DNA of 64,000 nucleotides from positions 20,220 to 84,219 of the forward strand of contig NZ_KI530764.1 of NCBI RefSeq assembly GCF_000488275.1. Reading direction: 5' to 3'. Positions 26,410 through 34,465 of the stretch are shown piece by piece. Position numbers and translations under genes: made by a program. This DNA is from Acinetobacter brisouii CIP 110357 (lineage in GTDB: Bacteria; Pseudomonadota; Gammaproteobacteria; Pseudomonadales; Moraxellaceae). Each line of letters starts with the position of its first letter. The stretch's first letter is position 1. The notes beneath the pieces were generated by a model, which was not told the origin of the DNA, ran no database searches, and saw only the letters and a list, made by a program, of their open reading frames with translations.

Positions 26410-26459
26410 AAGCAATCAATAAATTGCTTTATGTAAAAAAAGAAACTAATATATTGCTT
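26410..26459. promoter_or_regulatory. hipBA operator region
   Basis: A palindrome with AAGCAAT (26410-26416) and ATTGCTT (26423-26429) is followed by another ATTGCTT half-site at 26453-26459, 32 bp before hipB. HipB dimers bind such inverted repeats to repress hipBA. Binding here is inferred. Confidence 0.6.
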
Positions 26460-26490
26460 AATGAATTAAAAATCAATCAAAGTATCTACC

Positions 26491-26799
26491 ATGAATGAGC
26501 CTTTACTTCGGCAAATTAAACGAAGACGCCTCCAACTTGGCTTTAAGCAAGCGGAGATGCAATCTCGTACAGGCATATCGCGGCAGCAGTATCAAAAACT
26601 GGAAAGTCAGGGCAATCCACGCTTGGATACGCTGGAAATTGTTGCCGCAGGGCTCAATGCACAGTTGATGCTGATTCCTGACGATAAAGCATATCTGGTC
26701 AGGCAGTTGTTAAATGATGAAATTAAAATCAGCATTGAAGATCAGGATGATTTAATGACTAACCCGTGGAAAGGTCTACTGGGAGATGCTGAATCATGA
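26491..26799 (+). CDS. hipB: HipB-like antitoxin/repressor
   Basis: 102-aa Cro/CI-type DNA-binding protein: IKRRRLQLGFKQAEMQSRTGISRQQYQKLESQGNPRLDTLEIVAAGLNAQL at about 9-59. It lacks a membrane segment and has an acidic C-terminal tail, as HipB proteins do. It should bind the operator palindromes just upstream and neutralise HipA. Its last four bases overlap the hipA start as ATGA, so the two are translationally coupled. Confidence 0.88.
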   Translation: MNEPLLRQIKRRRLQLGFKQAEMQSRTGISRQQYQKLESQGNPRLDTLEIVAAGLNAQLMLIPDDKAYLVRQLLNDEIKISIEDQDDLMTNPWKGLLGDAES

Positions 26800-28082
26800 A
26801 TAGCGTCAGTGTTCTGAAATTAATATTACACCATGTCGTAATCGGATACTTGGCAGGGTTTCAGAACGGAAAGAATATTCTGGTTTTTACTGATGCCTTT
26901 CGGCTTGATTCACAACGCCCAACACTGAGTGTATTAACTTCGCCTGTATATCCACAATCTGAAAAAATCTTGGAAAAGACCTTCGTAACACATCAGCGCT
27001 TACATCCATTGCTATCGAACTTATTGCCTGAAGGGGCCTTGCGAGAGCTGATTGCCAGCAGCTTGAAACTCCATATTGACAATGAATTCCAGTTGCTGGC
27101 TGCTTTGGGGCATGACCTGCCAGGTGCATTGCTTGCAACACAGGCAAATCTTGATGAAATTCCAGATGTTATAAAATACAAGCTTCAAATCTCAGATACT
27201 GACCAAGTTATACCGCAAGAACTACAGACAGATAATAAGTTTTCGCTTGCTGGCGTGCAGATGAAGTTTTCCATGAAAGCTCAAGATGGGCGTTTTACTT
27301 TGGCACATGGTGCAGAGTCGGCTTTACTGGGAGACTGGATCATTAAAACGCCTTCCTCACGGCATGCTTTTGTACCGCTGAATGAATATTCGATCATGAT
27401 GCTTGCTCAAATGGCAGGAATCGAAATTCCAGAGATTCAACTGGTAGATGTGGCATGTCTACAGGATTTACCTGTGCTGAATTTGCCTCAAGAACAATAT
27501 GCGTTTGCAATCAAAAGATTTGACCGGCACAGCACTGATCAGACCACAGAACGAATTCATATTGAAGATTTTGCTCAGATTTTTGGGGCGTATCCACACC
27601 AAAAATACAGTACCACCAATTATGAGCAGATCGGTCAAATTATTTATCAGTATTCTGGAAATAAAATTTTGGATATTCAACAATTTGCCAGTCGTATTCT
27701 GATCAATATTTTACTGGCAAATGGCGATGCTCATTTAAAAAACTGGAGCATGATCTACCCCGATACGCGCATACCCAGATTTTCACCTGCCTATGATATT
27801 TTAATGACCAGTGTCTATATTGAAAATGAGCGACATTTTGCCTTAAATCTGGCCAAAAACAAGGACTGGTATTTAGCTGAAATGAAGCACTTTCAACAAT
27901 GGGCAGAGAAAGTGGGGGTTCCTTGGCGAGTCATTGAAAAGCAGTTGCATGATGTTATGGCTAAGGCGCGGACACTGTGGCCAAAAGCATTAGCCGATCT
28001 GCCTATGGCGACAGTTCATAAAGAAAAATTAAAAATGCACTGGCAGCAATTGCATCCCGATTTTCGGATTCTGACAAGTTAA
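26796..28082 (+). CDS. hipA: HipA-like serine/threonine kinase toxin
   Basis: 428-aa toxin kinase. The N-subdomain (about 1-110) has GALRELIA and LGHDLPGALLA, where G-x-L-P-G-A-L fits the family. The core follows: FSLAGVQMKFSM (about 148-159, P-loop-like), DWIIKTPS with the ATP-binding Lys, IKRFDRH, HIEDFAQIFG, the catalytic NGDAHLKNW with Asp311, and SPAYDILMT with the metal-binding Asp. In E. coli HipA phosphorylates glutamyl-tRNA synthetase; the target here is not known. All key residues appear intact, so the toxin is probably active. Confidence 0.92.
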   Translation: MNSVSVLKLILHHVVIGYLAGFQNGKNILVFTDAFRLDSQRPTLSVLTSPVYPQSEKILEKTFVTHQRLHPLLSNLLPEGALRELIASSLKLHIDNEFQLLAALGHDLPGALLATQANLDEIPDVIKYKLQISDTDQVIPQELQTDNKFSLAGVQMKFSMKAQDGRFTLAHGAESALLGDWIIKTPSSRHAFVPLNEYSIMMLAQMAGIEIPEIQLVDVACLQDLPVLNLPQEQYAFAIKRFDRHSTDQTTERIHIEDFAQIFGAYPHQKYSTTNYEQIGQIIYQYSGNKILDIQQFASRILINILLANGDAHLKNWSMIYPDTRIPRFSPAYDILMTSVYIENERHFALNLAKNKDWYLAEMKHFQQWAEKVGVPWRVIEKQLHDVMAKARTLWPKALADLPMATVHKEKLKMHWQQLHPDFRILTS

Positions 28083-28153
28083 CAGCTCCACCCTTTGACG
28101 ATACGTTCGATAGGGAATTAGAGCCCGCACGAGTTGTTGATGAAGTTCTCTTT

Positions 28154-28183
28154 GTTTTGTTCTGATGAGAGTGAGAACAAAAC
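28154..28183. terminator. Hairpin downstream of hipA
   Basis: GTTTTGTTCT (28154-28163) and AGAACAAAAC (28174-28183) are a perfect 10-bp inverted repeat with a 10-nt loop, about 70 bp after the hipA stop. No clear T-tract follows, so it may only stabilise the transcript end. Confidence 0.45.
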
Positions 28184-28350
28184 ACAACGACTCTACCTAA
28201 AATCTGGTCTAGGGTTAGGCTGAAGATCTTTGAAAGAAAATGGGCAAGAAAAGTTTGTTCACCACGATGCCTTGCATGGATCCGTTTTCCTGTGTCGAAA
28301 AGACAAAGATTAGATAAATCATCATGAAAGCAATCTATTCAAACAGCAGT

Positions 28351-28968
28351 TCAAGATTGAAATAAAAGTTTTAAATTCTCTTTAAATAATTGATCTAATT
28401 GTAAGACTTCATTTGAATTAAGGATGTGATTATGAATCATACCCATCCACATTGGACTGACAATCAGTAATGCAAAGGATTTCGGATTAATGTGAGCAGG
28501 GAGTTCTTGACGTTGTATCGCCAGTTCAACAAGTTGCTGTAGTTCATGTTGGATTGGTAAAAAAATCTTGTTGCAATAGGTTTGTAAAATGCTGGGGAAG
28601 TTTTTCCCTTCACGTAAAATGAGCAGTGCCATATCGGCACGCCCTGTGGATTCCAGGGTTAAAACGCTCGGCACAATCTTTTTGCAAATGAAGTCATATA
28701 CTGACTCATCATCTTGAATTTCATGCGCTTTAATCGGGCGAAAAGATTCATTCATGAACGCATCAATGACACCTTCAAACAATTGTTCCTTGGTTTCAAA
28801 ATAAGAATAAATTGTTCCTTTGCCTAACTCTGCGTGTTTTGCAATATCAGAAATTTTACTTCGGGCAAATCCTTCCTGAATAAAGTGTTGCAGTGCAGCA
28901 TCGAGAATTTTATGTCGTGTTTCTTGTGTTTTTTCAAGACTTGGGCCGCGGGTTCTTGGTTTATCCAT
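28351..28968 (-). CDS. TetR family repressor, partner of the divergent MFS gene
   Basis: 205-aa regulator with a typical HTH (KILDAALQHFIQEGFARSKISDIAKHAELGKGTIYSYFETKEQLFEGVIDAF, about 19-69) and a C-terminal domain like those of AcrR-type efflux repressors. It is divergent from a 402-aa MFS transporter, with two related palindromes in the gap (29013-29026, 29042-29053). It most likely represses the transporter until a toxic ligand binds. Confidence 0.9.
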   Translation of the reverse strand: MDKPRTRGPSLEKTQETRHKILDAALQHFIQEGFARSKISDIAKHAELGKGTIYSYFETKEQLFEGVIDAFMNESFRPIKAHEIQDDESVYDFICKKIVPSVLTLESTGRADMALLILREGKNFPSILQTYCNKIFLPIQHELQQLVELAIQRQELPAHINPKSFALLIVSPMWMGMIHNHILNSNEVLQLDQLFKENLKLLFQS

Positions 28969-29012
28969 AGCACATTCAATAATTGTCTATATCAACTTAA
29001 TGTAACATAAAT

Positions 29013-29053
29013 TGACCTGTAGGTCACTTTTGATTAAAATCGACTTAAAAGTC
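29013..29053. promoter_or_regulatory. Two operators for the TetR/MFS pair
   Basis: TGACCTGTAGGTCA (29013-29026, arms TGACCT/AGGTCA) and GACTTAAAAGTC (29042-29053, arms GACTT/AAGTC) lie in the divergent gap. They share the plan GAC-YT-NN-AR-GTC and are 29 bp apart. The second lies 16 bp before the MFS start. Confidence 0.65.
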
Positions 29054-29069
29054 ATTTTTGGTTAAACTG

Positions 29070-30278
29070 ATGCAAACGCCAAGTTCTAGTCTGCAATACA
29101 TGATTATTAGTTTTGCGCTATGTCTTGCTGCTGTGAGTACGGCATTAGCAAGTCCTCTTTACGCAATTTATGAGCAGGTTTGGGGAATTACGACTTCACA
29201 AGTGGGGTACATCTTTATTGCTTATATGCTTGGTGTGGTATTTTCACTGCTATTTTTAAGTAAATTGAATGCGATTTATAACTATAAGCAGGTTATTGTT
29301 GTCAGTCTTAGCCTAAGCATTATGGGTATGATTTTGTCAGCCTGTGCTTTATCGATTTGGTTGTTGAGTTTCTCTCGGTTTTTAATAGGAATTGCTTCTG
29401 GTCTTATTACGACAGCAGCAATGGTGGGTCTTAAAGATCAGTATCCTTTTAGGAACAAAATGCTTTCAGAAAAATTAACCTCCATGATTACCATATTGGG
29501 TTTTGCTTTAGGCCCTTTACTGGGAGGTATCTTGGCAGATCACACTCATCATCCATTGGCAGACCCTTATTGGATTATGGCAATATTTTCTGGAGTCGTT
29601 TTATTCAGTGTGTTTTTGGTTCAGCCCAAGAATCAGCCAGAAAAAAAATATAAATGGAGTGAACTCCTTAAAGTTGAAGGGTTAATTTTACCTCAAGCCG
29701 CATCCCGTAAAATTTTCTGGATATGCAGTATTTCAGCACTGTGTAGTTTCGGTGCATTTAGCTTGTATGCGGCTTTGGCTGGAACGTTTATACGAAACTT
29801 GGCGATTCACTCCTCAGCTACATTTACAGGCTTTTCTATTTCGATCATTTTGTTTGTTTCAGTGCTGAGTCAATTGTTCTGCAAATCTTTGAAAGAGATG
29901 AATGTATTGTCCTATGGTTTGGTAGCATTGTTGCTTGGAACAATCAGTCTTGTGGTCGCAGAAATCGAACATGGCATGACCTTTTTATTCCTGAGTATTT
30001 TACTCACAGGGATAGGACATGGATTCTCGCTAAGTGCTGCATATTATTTTATTGGGAAAATTATAGAGCTTGAAAAAAATCCGTTGATCTTTTCAAGCTA
30101 TTTATTTATCGCATATCAGGGAACGATTTGGCCTGTCATCTTTTCGAGTTATTTGATTGAGTATATGGGACTCATCGTTACTTTATGGCTAATTTCGATT
30201 CTGCTTATGGCAACGATTATCTGGCTCATCTATCAAATTAAATTCAAAGTTAAGCCTTTGTTGGTTTGCCACAAATAA
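29070..30278 (+). CDS. MFS transporter, probable drug or metabolite exporter
   Basis: 402-aa membrane protein with about 12 helices. The first half carries AVSTALASPLYAIYEQVWGITTSQVGYIFIAYMLGVV and a conserved FSRFLIGIASGLITTAAMVGL (motif-B-like Arg). GFALGPLLGGILAD is the motif C-like segment (about 145-158) common in exporters. Pairing with a divergent TetR repressor supports efflux of a toxic compound. The substrate is unknown. The ATG at 29070 is used; the TTG at 29058 is an alternative. Confidence 0.85.
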   Translation: MQTPSSSLQYMIISFALCLAAVSTALASPLYAIYEQVWGITTSQVGYIFIAYMLGVVFSLLFLSKLNAIYNYKQVIVVSLSLSIMGMILSACALSIWLLSFSRFLIGIASGLITTAAMVGLKDQYPFRNKMLSEKLTSMITILGFALGPLLGGILADHTHHPLADPYWIMAIFSGVVLFSVFLVQPKNQPEKKYKWSELLKVEGLILPQAASRKIFWICSISALCSFGAFSLYAALAGTFIRNLAIHSSATFTGFSISIILFVSVLSQLFCKSLKEMNVLSYGLVALLLGTISLVVAEIEHGMTFLFLSILLTGIGHGFSLSAAYYFIGKIIELEKNPLIFSSYLFIAYQGTIWPVIFSSYLIEYMGLIVTLWLISILLMATIIWLIYQIKFKVKPLLVCHK

Positions 30279-30339
30279 ACTTATAAAAACAGGAGCTTGA
30301 GATGCAAAGGATAAGCAAATTGTTATACATCGAACATTT

Positions 30340-30376
30340 ACGGATTGCCTTCTCCGATGAGGCAAAGACAATCCGT
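30340..30376. terminator. Hairpin between convergent MFS and IclR genes
   Basis: ACGGATTG (30340-30347) pairs with CAATCCGT (30369-30376), with an inner GCCT/AGGC pairing region. It lies between the end of the MFS gene and the end of the minus-strand IclR gene and may serve both. No strong T-tract is visible. Confidence 0.5.
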
Positions 30377-30386
30377 ATGGATGAAA

Positions 30387-31157
30387 TTAAATATGGATCA
30401 AGTCAATAATGGAAGAAATTTTATCGGCAGTTGCTATCAGAGCGGGCGCGAGTTCCTCGATACGTTTTTGATTGAGGCGGACAGATGGACCAGCAATACT
30501 GACCGTTCCAAAAGGTTTGCCTGTATGGGGATTGATAATAATTCGTGCCATCGCAGACATACCCAGTTCATACGTATCGCTGATGATGCCATAACCTCGT
30601 TGTTTGGATGCTTGAACGATTTTTTCGAGTTCAGTGAGTGTTTTAGGTGTATTGGGTCCAAAGTTTTTGGCTTTGTCAAAACCTTCACGTTCCACAAGAC
30701 GGGAAAAATCATCTTGGTTTAGCGCAGAGAGGTAGGCAAGACCGCATGCAGATGCGGGCAAGTAGGCGACATTTCCTGAGTCTGGGTCATATTTTAGACC
30801 AGATTTAGCGCCTTGTGCCTTACCAATCCAAATGATTTTCTCATCTTCAATCAGGCCTAAACGAACCAGTTCGGCTGAGGTTTCAGCAAGTTCTGTCAGA
30901 TACGGCTGAAAGGTTTCAGTAATAGAACGAGAGGATAAGTAACTCAAACCCATTGAGGCAATTTTAAGGGTAAGTTTGTAGTGCTGTGAGGATTCATCCT
31001 GATAGATATAACCCATCTCTTTCATCGCTGTCAGAATGCGGTGCATGGCGGATTTAGGAATATCCAGATCAACCGCAAGTTGGCTAAGTGCGCATCCATT
31101 CACTTCTTTTAATAGTGCCTCAAGGATGAGTAAAGAACGATCATTATTGCTGAGCAT
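30387..31157 (-). CDS. IclR family transcriptional regulator of the hydroaromatic cluster
   Basis: 256-aa IclR regulator. The winged HTH (LLILEALLKEVNGCALSQLAVDLDIPKSAMHRILTAMKEMGYI, about 9-51) precedes the effector domain (about 75-250) with IASMGLSYLSSRSI, the ASACGLAYLSAL and YELGMSAMARIIIN segments, and KPFGTVSIAGPSVRL. It is divergent from the MFS-aroE-TIM-FAD-FAD-NIPSNAP operon across a 23-bp palindrome, so it almost certainly controls it. IclR regulators of aromatic pathways (PcaR/PobR types) respond to pathway acids; the effector here is presumably the imported substrate or a product. Confidence 0.93.
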   Translation of the reverse strand: MLSNNDRSLLILEALLKEVNGCALSQLAVDLDIPKSAMHRILTAMKEMGYIYQDESSQHYKLTLKIASMGLSYLSSRSITETFQPYLTELAETSAELVRLGLIEDEKIIWIGKAQGAKSGLKYDPDSGNVAYLPASACGLAYLSALNQDDFSRLVEREGFDKAKNFGPNTPKTLTELEKIVQASKQRGYGIISDTYELGMSAMARIIINPHTGKPFGTVSIAGPSVRLNQKRIEELAPALIATADKISSIIDLIHI

Positions 31158-31174
31158 AAAAATCCTGATATTAT

Positions 31175-31197
31175 TTTTTGGAACAGTGTTCCAAAAA
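31175..31197. promoter_or_regulatory. IclR operator, perfect 23-bp palindrome
   Basis: TTTTTGGAACA (31175-31185), a central G, then TGTTCCAAAAA (31187-31197). The TGGAAC...GTTCCA core resembles IclR-family binding sites. It ends 18 bp before the iclR start codon, so it suits autorepression, and it lies 179 bp before the MFS start. Confidence 0.75.
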
Positions 31198-31375
31198 TTT
31201 AAAAAACCGATTATAGTACGATTAGATTCTATCTTAAATACAGATGAGATAAATCGCTTAACTCAGAAAAGGTCATTTCTGAGTTCTTTAAAAGTTCAGA
31301 ATCTGAATGGATAACAACAACCAGTCATGCGATGGAAAACGCATATTTTACTGGCGAACACTGAGGGAAAAGTGC

Positions 31376-32731
31376 ATGACTCAACAAGTCAATTTACGGG
31401 AGTTTATCGATGAAAATCGGATTTCTCCTATGCAAAAAATGATTATTTTCTTATGTTTAATGATCGTCGTTGTCGATGGTATTGATATCTCGGTAATGGG
31501 ATTTGTTGCTCCTGTGATCAAACAGGCATGGGGCATCAGCACCACTGATCTCGCGCCAGTCATGAGTGCGGCTTTAATCGGTTTGGCAGTCGGTGCGGTC
31601 ATTTCAGGGCCTTTGGCAGACAAATTCGGGCGTAAAAAACTCTTGATCACAAACCTGTTTGGTTTTGGTGTATTTACCTTACTGGCCGCACTATCTACAA
31701 ACGTGACAGAGCTGATGATGTTTCGTTTTATTGCGGGTCTGTTTATGGGCGGTGTTATGCCTCAAGCCGTCACCTTGGTCACAGATTATTCTTCGATGAA
31801 AGTGAATGGTCGTTTAGTAACGATTATTTTGAGTGGCTTCACTATTGGTGCCGCGATTGGTGGTTTTCTTGCAGCTTGGGTGATTCCGCATTTTAGCTGG
31901 CATGCCATGATGATTATTGGAGGCATCTTACCAATTTTGCTTGCGACTATTGCAATCTTTAAATTACCTGAATCTATTGGTTATAAGGTACTTAAGCAAC
32001 ATCCTAAAGAAGAAATTGATGCCATTATTCATAAAATGGCCCCGAGCTTTGATACTCGTAACACCGTATTTGTATTACCTCAGCCAAAGACAAATACCGT
32101 AGATAACCCTGTTAAAACTGTCTTGAGCCCATTTTATTTCATAGGAAGCTTTTTGCTGTGGTGGAGTTACGCATCGGGGTTGTTTGTGGTTTATCTGTTG
32201 GGTAGCTGGTTACCGATGATGACGCATGAATTTGGTTTTAGCATTAGTGAAGCTTCTCTGATTACAGCCATTTATCAGCTTGGTGGACCGATTGGATGTA
32301 TTGCATGCGGCTATCTTATGGATAAAGTCAATCCGCATCTTGGTTTGGTATTTGCCTATGCACTTGCGGTTGTCTTCATGGTTTTTGTTGGGGATGCAGG
32401 GCATAACTTCATGCTGTATAGCACCATGTGTTTCTTCATCGGGATGTGGATGAATGGTGCTAATGCGGGTATGAATAGTATTTCAAGTTCATTTTATCCA
32501 GTTTTTGCTCGGGCAACAGGCAATAGCTGGATGCACGGAATCGGGCGTTTAGGTGCAGTCGCAAGTGCTTTTGCAGGCGCATATTTCTTAAGCCTAGGCT
32601 GGGCTGCCAGTAAAATCTTCCTGATTTTATGTTTGCCAACGATCGGCATCATTATTGCCCTGATGTTAATGAAACTTATTTATTCCCCTAAACGTATACA
32701 GCAACGTGAGCTAGATAACGCTCAAATCTAA
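31376..32731 (+). CDS. MFS transporter, aromatic acid:H+ symporter type
   Basis: 451-aa inner-membrane importer of the AAHS group (PcaK/BenK/MhpT-like). It shows the group signature VVVDGIDISVMGFVAPVI, where DG-D in helix 1 is essential in PcaK, then GPLADKFGRKKLL (motif A, about 81-93), RFIAGLFMGGVMPQAVTL, and the second motif A-like GYLMDKVNPH. It probably imports the acid degraded by the downstream enzymes with which it forms an operon. The ATG at 31376 follows GAGGGAA; a longer frame to 31307 has no SD. Confidence 0.9.
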   Translation: MTQQVNLREFIDENRISPMQKMIIFLCLMIVVVDGIDISVMGFVAPVIKQAWGISTTDLAPVMSAALIGLAVGAVISGPLADKFGRKKLLITNLFGFGVFTLLAALSTNVTELMMFRFIAGLFMGGVMPQAVTLVTDYSSMKVNGRLVTIILSGFTIGAAIGGFLAAWVIPHFSWHAMMIIGGILPILLATIAIFKLPESIGYKVLKQHPKEEIDAIIHKMAPSFDTRNTVFVLPQPKTNTVDNPVKTVLSPFYFIGSFLLWWSYASGLFVVYLLGSWLPMMTHEFGFSISEASLITAIYQLGGPIGCIACGYLMDKVNPHLGLVFAYALAVVFMVFVGDAGHNFMLYSTMCFFIGMWMNGANAGMNSISSSFYPVFARATGNSWMHGIGRLGAVASAFAGAYFLSLGWAASKIFLILCLPTIGIIIALMLMKLIYSPKRIQQRELDNAQI

Positions 32732-32790
32732 GGCACACTCTTAAAAGTAAATTTTAACCTAACCTGCTTATTTTAAAAGGATATTGAATT

Positions 32791-33618
32791 ATGGATATTC
32801 AATTGAATGGATCTACTCGTCTTTATTTTGTGGTTGGGCATCCAATTAAACAAGTGAAATCACCTGAAGGCGTGACTCATGAGCTAATCAATAAAGGTTT
32901 AAATGCAATTGTTTCCCCTGCAGATGTGCATCCAGATCATTTTCCTGCCTTTGTTGAAAGCACTAAAAATATGCTCAATACCGATGGTTTGATTGTGACT
33001 GTGCCGCACAAAATCACTGCGTTGCAATGTTGTGATCAAGTGACTGACCGCGCCAAGTTTATTGGAGCTGTCAATACCATGCGCCGCACTGCGGCGGGTT
33101 GGGAAGGTGACATGCTGGATGGTACAGGCATGATTCAGGCCATTAAAGCTAAACATATTCAGCTTAAAGATAAACGTGCCATTTTGGCAGGTGCAGGCGG
33201 TGCTGGCAAAGCGATTGCGTATGAACTATTGATGGCTGGTGTGACTGAACTGGCTATTTTTGATGTAGACACAACTCGCCAGCAACAACTGGTTGAACGT
33301 TTAAATGCTTTAGGTCAAGGCAAAGTGATTGCTCATGATAATGATCCTTCAGGTTTCGATATTGTTGTCAATGCAACCCCAATGGGAATGAACGGTGATC
33401 AATCTGCAGCGTACCTACTCGACCAATTAACCGCTGAAATGTCGGTTGCCGATGTTGTGACCAGTCCTGAAAAAACCCCGTTTATTTCTAAAGCTTTGGA
33501 GTTGGGTTGTACAGTGGTGATGGGTACAGAAATGTTTGTTCAAGTGCGTGATTTGATGGTGAATTATTTGCTTGAAAATGGCTCTGGTCATGGAGACATG
33601 AAACATGATGCCGCTTGA
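32791..33618 (+). CDS. AroE-like shikimate/hydroaromatic dehydrogenase
   Basis: 275-aa enzyme with the shikimate dehydrogenase fold: substrate domain 1-120 and Rossmann domain with GAGGAGKAIAYELL. Lys74 (VPHK), Asn95 (GAVNT) and Asp110 (DGTG) of the family active site are present. The shikimate-anchoring SxSPxxHN segment is changed: the first Ser is Val22, Ser24-Pro25 remain, and the His-Asn pair is replaced by Val-Thr. It therefore probably oxidises a related hydroaromatic acid rather than serving chorismate synthesis. Its end overlaps the next gene by 14 nt in an operon with transporter and flavoenzymes. Confidence 0.85.
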   Translation: MDIQLNGSTRLYFVVGHPIKQVKSPEGVTHELINKGLNAIVSPADVHPDHFPAFVESTKNMLNTDGLIVTVPHKITALQCCDQVTDRAKFIGAVNTMRRTAAGWEGDMLDGTGMIQAIKAKHIQLKDKRAILAGAGGAGKAIAYELLMAGVTELAIFDVDTTRQQQLVERLNALGQGKVIAHDNDPSGFDIVVNATPMGMNGDQSAAYLLDQLTAEMSVADVVTSPEKTPFISKALELGCTVVMGTEMFVQVRDLMVNYLLENGSGHGDMKHDAA

Positions 33619-34462
33619 TCTACAAAAAAATCCACCTAAGCGTCAGTATTCACTTTCATTTTTGACTGTTGCTGATGTTGCTCCAGTGGAAGCAGTCAAG
33701 ATTGCAGCAGAGTGTGGGTATGCAAAAGTCGGATTACGCCTTTTGCCTGCTGCACCCAAGGAAGCTGACTATCCGATTTTAACCGATGCAAATGTTGTGT
33801 CTGAAACCGTGACAGCACTTAAAGATACTGGTGTGCAGGTTGCGGATGTAGAAATCATACGTCTGACACCTGACTTTAATGGGCAAAACTATTTGAAGTT
33901 TTTAGAAGTCGCACAACGACTTGATGCAAAACATATTTTAGTTGCAGGGAACGACCCCGAACAGAACCGTCTAATTGAGAACTTTGCACAATTTTGTGAG
34001 CTTTCAAAGCAATACGGTTTGAGCTGTGATCTGGAATTTATGCCGTGGACTGAAGTTAAAAATCTAGAGCAAGCGAATTTCATCGTTGAACAATCTGCTC
34101 AAAGTAACGCTGCAGTTTTAATTGATTCTCTGCATTTTGATCGTTCTGACTCAACAATTGAACAAGTCAAGGCATTGCCTAAATCACGCATAAACTACGT
34201 CCAGCTTTGTGATGGTTTAGCTGATTATGATCCAAGTGATGAAGGTTTAATTACAGTTGCGCGTTCAAACCGCTTGGTTCCAGGACAAGGTGAGATTGAT
34301 TTGGTGGCTTTAATTGCGGCATTACCCAACGATTTAACCTTGGCAGCAGAAGTTCCAAATTTAGAACTTGCCAAGTTACCTGCACTTGAACGTGCCCGAA
34401 TAAATTTAGAGGCAATAAAAAAACTTGTTGCACTCGCGCAAATGGACACAGCAGCGGGGTAG
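33605..34462 (+). CDS. Sugar phosphate isomerase/epimerase-like TIM-barrel protein
   Basis: 285-aa TIM-barrel enzyme of the xylose isomerase-like (AP endonuclease 2) superfamily. It shows the metal-site acids in LEFMPWTE (about 140-147), LIDSLHFDRS (about 177-186) with Asp/His, NYVQLCDG and AAEVPN (Glu near 250). Members include IolE/IolI dehydratases and isomerases and 3-dehydroshikimate dehydratase (AsbF/QuiC-like). In this cluster a dehydratase or isomerase acting on the ring acid is likely, but the exact reaction is unproven. It is translationally coupled to the AroE-like gene. Confidence 0.82.
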   Translation: MMPLDLQKNPPKRQYSLSFLTVADVAPVEAVKIAAECGYAKVGLRLLPAAPKEADYPILTDANVVSETVTALKDTGVQVADVEIIRLTPDFNGQNYLKFLEVAQRLDAKHILVAGNDPEQNRLIENFAQFCELSKQYGLSCDLEFMPWTEVKNLEQANFIVEQSAQSNAAVLIDSLHFDRSDSTIEQVKALPKSRINYVQLCDGLADYDPSDEGLITVARSNRLVPGQGEIDLVALIAALPNDLTLAAEVPNLELAKLPALERARINLEAIKKLVALAQMDTAAG

Positions 34463-34465
34463 TTT

